Below are positions 56,851 through 64,000 of a stretch of DNA of 64,000 bases, one piece after another. Source of the DNA: Chelydra serpentina (lineage: Eukaryota; Chordata; Testudines; Chelydridae). Numbering within the stretch: position 1 is the stretch's first letter; the number at the start of each line of letters is the position of its first letter. The DNA is taken from assembly GCA_037349315.1 (NCBI GenBank), contig JBAIAC010000057.1, positions 10,881,501-10,945,500 of the forward strand, written 5' to 3'. The notes beneath the pieces were generated by a model. The model was not told the origin of the DNA, ran no database searches, and saw only the letters and a list, made by a program, of their open reading frames with translations. The position numbers were made by a program, and so were the translations under genes.

Positions 56851-57944
56851 TGGGTGGGGTGTGAATACAGCATGCACGTTCCTCTGTATTTGTGCTCTTA
56901 ATGCAAACTACCCTTTGCCAGGCTCTCGCCTGGCACCCACATAGCCCCCACCCCCACCCCACTGCTCCAGTCCTGATCCCCTGCTGAGGTACCACATTCC
57001 TGGCCTGCAACCCCCTCTGCTCCTCCAGCCCTGGCTCTGGCTGAAAAAAACCCACACTACTCGCACCAAATTTTGGATGGGGCAAAAGAGGAATGTCCAG
57101 GCTGAGATCCAACAGGTTCTTGGGTCAGAATATGAAGCCCCTGGTTCTGGGGCGGAAAAGCGGCCCCCCTCCAGCCCTGTGGCCCCAGAGCACCATTGTG
57201 AAGTGTTCAACTCGCCACGTGATGTCACTCACGCGTGACCCTTCCGCCAATAATCAACTGAACAGTGGTGTGTGTGGGGTGGGGGTGGGGGAGCAGGAAT
57301 CAAGCCCCAGCTTTGTGTCTGACAGTGATGGAAACGAATGGGCTGGGATGGCGCTGAGCCGGCTGGGAAAGGCTTTGCCTAAGGGAGAGGGGAGTTGAGA
57401 ACTTCCACCTGGAAATGAAGAACCCAGCTGGCCCTGACATTCCGGCATCCGCCTGACTCCAGCATGTCTGCCCTGCCATCTGGAACACGTATCAAAGACA
57501 GCAGAGGCTCCCGCCGGAATGTCGCTCTCCGAGGGGGGCTGTGCCAGGCTCCGCTTGCAAACGGTCTCCCACCCACCACCCTGACCCTGCCGCAAGAGCC
57601 CCTCCCCGCCTCATCAGAGCGGCGTCCCCCTTTCGCCCCCACAGCCGAACCGGCCTCGCTCAGGTTGGAAGAGCTCCTTGGAGCTGGGAATATGGGGAGG
57701 CCTTGGCACTCATGCCAAAGGGGATCGTGTGCGGAGGGCCACCGCGCTGCCAGCCCTGATGCTGCTGGGAGGTCCCGCCACTGTCTGGGCCCCAGAGCAG
57801 CTCCCCCCATGCATGGCTCCAGCGCCTGCAATAATCTCTGTTGAATAAACGTACATGTGGGGTTGGCGCAGAGATGGGCACACGTGTGGTTAACTCTGAT
57901 TTTACGTCCTGAGCAGAGCAGTGTCAATCTCAAAGCAAGTCACT
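56851..57944. other. Intergenic DNA, no gene seen
   Basis: GC-rich. Open frames at 57379-57933 and 57464-57844 lie on opposite strands and lack domains. Confidence 0.45.
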
Positions 57945-58085
57945 AGCATTAGCCCTGTTTTTCCGATGGGGAAACTGAGGCACAGAGTAGAGCAGTGACT
58001 TGCCCATGGTCACACGGGGAACTGAGAACAGAAGCCAGGTCTCCCGAGTCACAATCTAGTGCTCTGTCCACTAGGCCATGAGAAT
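57945..58085 (-). mobile_element. MIR-like SINE
   Basis: 'cgatggggaaactgaggcac', 'gacttgcccatggtcacacg', 'gaagccaggtctcccgagtc', 'gctctgtccactaggccatg': the cleanest reverse MIR in the window. Confidence 0.9.
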
Positions 58086-58339
58086 ACACAGACCAACAAC
58101 TGTCTGTAGTGTTTGTATCAGCCATGTGCTGGGGCCGTATCAGCTCTTTGCCCACTGCTATTCCCTGGCGCAGAGAACTGCATTCCCCTCGCCTGCACGC
58201 CCCTCCATTTTACTGTTCGCTACAGGTCAATAGTCTAGCAAATGAGGCAGGAATTTTCACAGAAGCAGCAAATTTGAAGCAACTAGTAGAGACCATCTGC
58301 GGAGAGTGGATTTGTTTTTTGTTTTTTTAACCTCGTAAA

Positions 58340-58400
58340 TCACAGAAATCATAGAAATGTAGGGCAGCCAGGGACCTCCAGGGGCCATCTCGTCCATGAG
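58340..58400 (-). mobile_element. CR1 LINE 3' end, short, reverse
   Basis: 'aaatcatagaaatgtagggc' then 'cagggacctccaggggccat' is the reverse CR1 terminus. Confidence 0.7.
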
Positions 58401-58579
58401 AGCATTTGCAGTGGAAACCCAAGCCGAAGACTTATGCTCATCCACTCCCAGGACAGACATGATACAGCGAGGCCTACATGTCTAAACAACACAACGGGAC
58501 TACTGAGTGATTGCAAATGCGCCCCAGACTGGGACGCACCATGGCACTTTCTCCTCATTTCCAGGCCGAGAGGCCACGG

Positions 58580-58830
58580 GCTGAAACTGAAAGGCAGCAC
58601 ATTTAAAAATGAGCCAGGAAAATGGTTTATTTTGTACCCAGTGCCTATGTAGCCTGTGGGACTCATTGCCACACGGTCTCATTGAAGCCAAGGATTGAGC
58701 AGGATTCACGAAAGGATCAGGCATTTCTACGGACAAATGGGAAAATCCAATAGAAAGGCTCATTGCTTCAGGGCACGAACCAACCACTCAGTGATGGCCA
58801 TTAGGAAAAGTTCCCCAGGGGCGAGTTATT
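58580..58830 (+). mobile_element. Old CR1/L3-like LINE fragment
   Basis: 'agcctgtgggactcattgcc', 'gattgagcaggattcacgaa' and 'cttcagggcacgaaccaacc' align in order with the fragment at 32200. Confidence 0.65.
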
Positions 58831-59189
58831 ATATTATTATTTGTATTACCATCACACCTAGACATGGACCGGGACCTCATTGTGTGAGGTGCTGTACACA
58901 CAACACAGCCCATTATTGTCCACGCTGGGGGTCTTGCGCCTTGCTTTGAAGTGGCTGGTCCTGCTGAGTCAGGAGACTGGATTCAGAGGGCTACTGGCCT
59001 GACTCGGTGTCAAATGATCCCATTGTTCCTAATCATTTCCCAAAAGTGCTCGGCAAATCATTTTGAGGGGCAAATACATTGTAAGGCTCCACGGACAGAA
59101 AAGAACTCCAGCATGGAAATGGTTAACTGGGATGTCTCCACTCGGCTCTATGCTACTTACACCTGGAGGGTGTTTTCCTGGAGAAGGGA

Positions 59190-59420
59190 GGCTGGTCTTG
59201 TGGTGATCCAAGGGGCTGGGACTCAGGAGATGTCGAGTCAAAAAATTCCTTTGGGATTCTGGGCAAGTCACTGACTGTCTCTGTGCCAAGGTTCCCCATC
59301 TGTAAAAGGGGGCTAAGAATTGTGATTTGTATGAATTGTGGTAGCCCCTAGGGAGCCCTAGTCATAGCCCAGGACCCCATTGTGCTAGGCGTTGTACAGA
59401 CACAACAAAAAGACATTCCC
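59190..59420 (+). mobile_element. MIR plus reverse L2-type tail piece
   Basis: 'gattctgggcaagtcactga' and 'gttccccatctgtaaaaggg' are MIR. 'ccccattgtgctaggcgttg' and 'gacattccctgccggaaaga' are an L2-type tail in reverse, a separate insertion. Confidence 0.7.
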
Positions 59421-59769
59421 TGCCGGAAAGAACTTCCACTCTTGTCTATCGAGACTCAGGGACCGTCTCTCATTATGTGTCTGGGCAGCGCCTGGCATAA
59501 AGGGGCCCTGATCTGGGTTGGGTATCTCAGCACGACAACAGTATTTTGCTTTCCCCTGCCCTCTAGGCATCAGCGGAGTGGCCTATTTCCGTGCACCTGG
59601 GCAAGCAGCTAAAAGGTGTGTCATTCACCAGGTGCGAGCTGAGCGGAGATTATTGACAGGGAAAGCACCGGAGCAGGAAAGGAATGGAGAAGTGGAACAT
59701 GGGCCAGCCCTGCAGCTGCTCCTCTCCTGGGGGGGACGCTGAGATGCCAGTTTGCTTGTTTTAGTTCTT
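59421..59769. other. Intergenic DNA
   Basis: Contains 'gggcagcgcctggcataaag' (59484-59503), an L2-type tail scrap. No gene. Confidence 0.5.
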
Positions 59770-60090
59770 GATTTTAAACATCAGAATGGCCAGACTGGGT
59801 CAGACCAAAGGTACATCTAGCCCAGTATCCTGTCTTCCGACAGTGGCTAATGCCAGGTGCCCCAGAGGGAATGAACAGAACAGGGAATCATCAAGTGATC
59901 CATCCCCTGTTGCCCATTCCCAGCTTTTGGCAAACAGCAGCTAGGGACACCATCCCTGCCTATCCCGGCTAATAGCCATTGATGGACCTATCCTCCATGA
60001 ACTTATCTAGTTCTTTTTGAACCCTCTTATAGTCTTGGCCTTCACAACACCTTCTGGCAAGGAGTTCCACAGGTTGACCGTGCATTGTGT
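59770..60090 (-). mobile_element. CR1-type LINE 3' end, reverse
   Basis: 'gaatggccagactgggtcag', 'ctagcccagtatcctgtctt', 'gctaatagccattgatggac' and 'gcaaggagttccacaggttg': same subfamily as 32931, opposite strand, better preserved. Confidence 0.9.
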
Positions 60091-60603
60091 TAGTTCCCCC
60101 TTCGGGTTATGCAGCCGGAGCCATCAGGAGTGAGGCCCTGGGAGCAATGGGGTGGGAAGGAAGCCAACAAAGGGAGTAGCAGAGAAGGACACGGACTGAG
60201 AGCACTGGAGCCCTGGGCTGAATTCATCCTGGCCCTCCCTGGTTCACTATAACAGCAGCAGCTTGTGCATCACCCAACCACACAGACCTTTCACCAGGGC
60301 ACCAAGACGGAGAGACCAGGATGGCAGCTTCCACGGGCCGACTCACTCACTCTGGCTGGCAGCCTCGCCAGGCTCAGAGCTCGATCCAACTCCCGCTGGA
60401 GTTGGTGGAAAGACTCCCTGGAACTCAGGTTGGGCCCCTGGAGAACACACCTGTACGGATGGGCACTACCATCACCTTGTGTGGGGATGCTCTCGGAGCC
60501 GACAGGGGTCGGGCGGGCAGTTCTGGGCCTGGGCAGCCCCCCACGCGCTGCGGGAAGTGGGGCTGGATGTTCAGTACACACCACGCTTCAATCTCAGTCA
60601 GCC
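60091..60603. other. GC-rich intergenic DNA, no gene seen
   Basis: Open frames at 60263-60663 overlap in three frames plus the other strand. No domain. Confidence 0.45.
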
Positions 60604-60860
60604 CTGAGGCACAGCCAGTGCCAGGCCCTCAGAAATCATGAGCCAGGCCCTCAAAAGTCATGAGATTTTACACGGCAGGTTCTGTTTCTTTGCCTCCTGG
60701 CACTGGTCACATTTTCAAGTTTTTCTCTGTTACCGCAAAGACTAGCAGCTTCCCGTGTCTGACAACGAAAGCAGAGATTCTCACGGGTTCCTGTGACTCC
60801 AGGAGCTGAGGATTTAAGACAAAGCCCCAGATACCACGAGATCAGTGGTAAAATCATGGT
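60604..60860. mobile_element. 'atgag' MITE-like element
   Basis: 'agaaatcatgagccaggccc', 'aagtcatgagattttacacg', 'ttttctctgttaccgcaaag' and 'taccacgagatcagtggtaa' match the copies at 37733 and 60957. Confidence 0.65.
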
Positions 60861-60956
60861 ACTGGGGGGTGCTGCTGGAAAGTAGGAGAGGGAAAATTGA
60901 ACTGTCCGGATCGCTTGTGGGTGGTCCCCGGGCACTTTTCACAGGAGCAAGAGCCA

Positions 60957-61500
60957 GTGTTGCTAGCTTCACACCTTCAATACTTATGAGTCAGGCCCCC
61001 AAAATATCACAAGATTGGCTTAAAAATCATATTTAAAAACAAAAATGGACATATTTGGGGGTCTTTTTAATTTTTCCCTGGTTTTGAACCTTGTTTCAAG
61101 CTTTTCTCTGCAACCAGGAGGGCTAGAAACTTGCTTTTTTCTTGTCAACGAAAGCGGAGAGTCTCAGACTCTCTCTGGAGTCCAGGAGTTGTGGCTTTCA
61201 AAAATACACCAAAAATTACGACTCATGATAAGACTGAATGCATCCGATGAAGTGGGTATTTTTCCACTGCATGCATCCGACGAAGTGGGTATTTTCCCAC
61301 TGCATGCATCCGACGAAGTGGGTATTTTCCCACTGCTTGCATCCGACGAAGTGGGTATTCACCCACGAAAGGTTATGCTCCAATATGTCTGCTAGTCTAT
61401 AAGGTGCCACAGGACTCTTTGTTGCTTCTACAGATCCAAACTAACACAACTACCCCTCTGATACATGATAAGACTGTTACCCAAAGCAAGTAGGCCTCAT
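60957..61500. mobile_element. 'atgag' MITE-like element, split by a retroelement
   Basis: 'cttatgagtcaggcccccaa', 'cacaagattggcttaaaaat', 'ttctctgcaaccaggagggc' and 'ttacgactcatgataagact' give the body. The element at 61237-61463 interrupts it with a 13-bp target duplication, so it is older than that insertion. Confidence 0.65.
61224..61476 (+). mobile_element. Retroelement with 13-bp target duplication and 33-bp 5' repeats
   Basis: CATGATAAGACTG flanks the insert (61224-61236 and 61464-61476). The element (61237-61463) opens with three 33-bp units (61240, 61273 and 61306), each gcatccgaYgaagtgggta plus ttttYccactgcWt. These are followed by the body from 61339 (cacccacgaaagg, 'agtctataaggtgccacagg', 'aaactaacacaactacccct', 'ctgatac'). 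No coding capacity. Same family as the foldback element at 50648. Confidence 0.85.
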
Positions 61501-61561
61501 TCCACTCTGGGTAATTGCATTCTGCTTCCCAAAATTTCTCCCCGCAGTGGCACTTGGATTC

Positions 61562-61730
61562 TGCTTCACTTCTTATCCTAAACTGTTGCATAGCGTGACT
61601 AGGCGCTGATAAACAATGGCTGCTTTCCACCTCAGAGGTGGCTGCATTTCTGTAGTGGGTGAGGAGCTCCCTACCCTACCCTATCCTTTAACCTATCTAA
61701 CAGGGTACTTTGAGATCCTTGGATCCAAGG
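61562..61730 (+). repeat. Interspersed repeat 'cttcctgtcctaaa' family, copy 3
   Basis: 'cttcttatcctaaactgttg', 'cacctcagaggtggctgcat' and 'agggtactttgagatccttg' match the copies at 8595 and 10926. Confidence 0.6.
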
Positions 61731-61799
61731 ACTGAGTTGGGGCCTGGACTATGGGCTTAAATGGGATTTCTGGGGGGTTGCGCGGAGGTGGATTTTACT

Positions 61800-62115
61800 C
61801 TGGGTGGGGCAATGTGTCAACAGCTCTCACGATTTTATCACAAGTCTTGTGACATTTGGTTTTGGTTTGTTTCTTAAAGCCAGGCTGGGAGTCATGTGAG
61901 CAGGGGACAGGCTCAGCTTTAATTTATTTAACATAAAAAAATGTTTTTTCCCAGCCCTTGTGGCTGCAGAGAAAAGTTTGAAAACATGACCCCAGCGCAC
62001 CCTCAAGAGTGAAGAAAAAGAACCCCCAATCATATTACAAAAAATAAAAAAATCTCATGATTTGTAAGACAATCTCGTGATTTTTCAGGGCCTGAACACT
62101 TGGGGCTGGTGCTAC
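61800..62115. mobile_element. 'atgag' MITE-like element
   Basis: 'agctctcacgattttatcac', 'aagtcttgtgacatttggtt', 'cagcccttgtggctgcagag' and 'atctcatgatttgtaagaca' align with 42545 in the same orientation. Third copy within 1.5 kb. Confidence 0.65.
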
Positions 62116-62569
62116 TGAAATCAGTTCCCCACCACCTTCTACCCCCAAAAATCTCCACCCAGCAACTGAACGAGATTCAAACCATGTTCTGAAGCGTCTG
62201 ATCATCAAACCTCCCCCTCCCGCCCCTTTTGCTCTCTGGTGTTTTTGACTCTACCTCTAAAAACAAGCCGTGAATTTCATGCAGCTGCAGCCCCAGGTGT
62301 TTGGAGACCGAGAGAGAGCACGGGGCAGGAAATGGGGTTGCCAGTTTTCTCTCTCTCTCTCATCTTTTTATTTGAGAAGGCAGCTTCACTTTCTAAAAGA
62401 GGCGCTGGCCGCAGTTTGAGGTGAAAGATCAGGGAAGGGGGGTTTTGGGGGCGGGGGGAAGGAAAGGCAGTGGGTGGGGGGTGTCCTCCCTCATTCTCCA
62501 CCCCCCCCCTTCACACCCCAAACCTCAGAGCAGTCCCCAAGGCAGCCTTGGGGATGGGGGCGGGTCATA
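62116..62569. other. Intergenic DNA, no gene seen
   Basis: Contains a (TC)n tract near 62348-62362 and G/C-rich runs at 62436-62510. Confidence 0.5.
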
Positions 62570-62830
62570 GGATCTGAGCACCTCACGCTCCCCAGTGCTC
62601 CTGGGGGGGACGGGCACTGCCATTATCCCCAGTTTACAGAGGGGGAACTAAGGCACTGAGAAGCCGAGGGCCCGATTTTTAAAAGGTATGTTGGAACCTG
62701 TTGATTTCAATGGGAATTAGGCACCTCAGGACCTTTACAATTCAGGGCCGAAGGCGCTGGCTGACGGTCACGCAGGAAGTCAGTGTCGGAGGAGGGGACT
62801 GAGCCAGGTCTCTGTCCTAGCCACGGACGC
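62570..62830 (-). mobile_element. MIR-like copy interrupted by another repeat
   Basis: 'gcactgccattatccccagt' and 'ttacagagggggaactaagg' (left) with 'ctgacggtcacgcaggaagt' and 'gactgagccaggtctctgtc' (right) are one reverse MIR. Between them is a 'cccgatttttaaaaggtatg' repeat of about 100 bases. Confidence 0.65.
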
Positions 62831-63229
62831 ATCCTTCCAGAGCCAGGATCCCTGCTCCTTGGGTCACGCCAGGGGCTAAGAGCTCACCGCGAAACACACA
62901 GGAGGCCGGCAGGACAAAGCAAGTCGGGGTGGCGGTGGGGGGACATCTCACCCATGCCACCAGCTGCAAGAATGCAGGGGGAGCCCCCCCTCCCTGCCTC
63001 TCAGTCCCTCCCCAGGCCCAGCTGGCCCCTGGCACCGCCCACCTCATGATCTGAAAGCTACTTTCCCGCTTTCACACCCTTTCCCCCTCCCCCCTCGCTT
63101 TCTCTTTTTCTTGATTTTCATTTCGTTTGGCAGCTAAGTTCTGGCCCAGACCTGGCTGAAAAACTGCGGCCGTGTTTAAAGCACTCTGGGGAAGCCAGGG
63201 ATCACTCCTCCATCACCCACTGCTGCATA

Positions 63230-63545
63230 GGCTCCCCTCACCATGGTATCTGGGCACCTCACAAGCAGCCCAGAACCCCTGCGGCATGGTCACGCCAATC
63301 CCCATTTTCCACAGGGAAACTGAGGCCTGGAGAGATTGAGGGGCAAATATGCCGAAGAGCTCAGGGCCAGATTTTCAAAAAGGGCCCCGCTGCCAGCAGC
63401 GACACTTACCCGCCAGGTTTGCAAACGAGGCCGACACGCAGAGCGGTCAGCCCCTCGCAAAAGCTGAACCTTACTTAGGTGAACCCGGGATTTAAACCTG
63501 AGGCCCGCTCTGGAGCCTTACCCACAAAACCGCCCGGCCCCACGA
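63230..63545 (-). mobile_element. MIR-like reverse copy interrupted by another repeat
   Basis: 'gcacctcacaagcagcccag', 'ccattttccacagggaaact' and 'gaggcctggagagattgagg' (left), 'gtgaacccgggatttaaacc' and 'tacccacaaaaccgcccggc' (right), with 'agggccagattttcaaaaag' between. Confidence 0.55.
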
Positions 63546-63663
63546 CTGCCCACTGCACCCCATCTCGCTGCACCTGCACTTCACCCACTTTGCTTCCAGC
63601 AAACCCCGCCTCCCCCCCGTCACGCCCTGATGTCAGGCTTTGACTCAAGGCTTTGCTCTGGAG

Positions 63664-63791
63664 TAGGGTGATCAGATGTCCCGATTTTATAGGGACAGTT
63701 CCGATTTTTGGGTCTTTTTCTTATATAGGCTCCTATTACCCCCCACTCCACCCCTGTCCTGATTTTTCACACTTGCTGTCTGGTCACCCTA
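63664..63791. mobile_element. hAT-type MITE with 8-bp target duplication, copy 3
   Basis: 128 bp. Ends TAGGGTGATCAGA and TCTGGTCACCCTA, one mismatch in 13. Flanked by CTCTGGAG on both sides (63656-63663 and 63792-63799), a perfect 8-base target duplication. Confidence 0.92.
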
Positions 63792-63839
63792 CTCTGGAGT
63801 CAGAAGCTCTAACCAAAGCAAGCAGCTGCGGGGACGCCG

Positions 63840-63940
63840 CTTTCTGCAGCAAGGACTGTCTCTTATGTCTATGTACAGCGCCTGGCACAGCGAGGCCCCA
63901 GTGCTCCTAGGGGGTCCCGTAATAGAAAGAATGAATAATC
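63840..63940 (+). mobile_element. L2/MIR-type 3' tail
   Basis: 'gcaaggactgtctcttatgt', 'gtacagcgcctggcacagcg' and 'gtcccgtaatagaaagaatg'. Confidence 0.75.
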
Positions 63941-64000
63941 GTATCAGTGAACTAAAGAAATGCTGAATGAGCTCTGGCTGCATTTGCTCAGCCCTAGAAG

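Noticed and set aside
61240..61372. CRISPR-like array from the regular 33-bp units
   Set aside because: Units are adjacent with no unique spacers, the setting is a vertebrate genome, and they belong to a dispersed retroelement.

Overview
This window looks like a piece of a turtle nuclear genome, most likely a cryptodire. The evidence is four copies of a tRNA-derived SINE whose 3' half ends like a CR1 LINE, the layout described for the tortoise Pol III SINE. It also carries many CR1 fragments of the turtle/archosaur type, MIR/L2-type repeats and several palindromic MITE families. The lineage call is inference from repeats and from memory of these families. Almost everything here is intergenic.

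The one gene I can support is ID3 (inhibitor of DNA binding 3), on the minus strand at about 26590 to 24390. It has a TATA box, a 125-residue coding region in two exons (26463-26143 and 25959-25903), a 183-bp first intron and a probable third exon that is all 3'UTR, ending at an AATAAA. A CpG island covers its 5' half. About 2.6 kb upstream is a textbook BMP/SMAD response element (AGAC-N5-GGCGCC on the plus strand). About 25 kb upstream is a non-repetitive AT-rich block with three GATA motifs, an E-box and an ETS/RUNX composite. Both are plausible control elements for ID3, a known BMP target with roles in lymphoid cells.

Layout. 1-2.1 kb: old MIR and MITE pieces, a possible retrocopy tail and a cluster of octamer motifs. 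2.1-3.0 kb: an RPL9 processed pseudogene whose start was hit by a SINE. 3-24 kb: intergenic DNA with MIRs, a hAT-type MITE with an 8-bp target duplication, a 234-bp local duplication, a SINE fused to the 5' half of tRNA-Cys, and a 33-bp GC-rich minisatellite. 24.4-29.3 kb: ID3 and its upstream element. 30-42 kb: a 0.4-kb duplication, CR1 pieces, serial L2-type tails, hairpins and TG-rich DNA. 42-64 kb: MITEs, another SINE, two unusual 12-13-bp-TSD elements (one folded back on itself) that carry a hammerhead-ribozyme-like core, a CA microsatellite, more CR1/MIR, and a MITE cluster at 60.6-62.1 kb.

No other protein gene, complete tRNA, rRNA or CRISPR array was seen. The many open frames in GC-rich DNA have no recognizable domains and are treated as chance.
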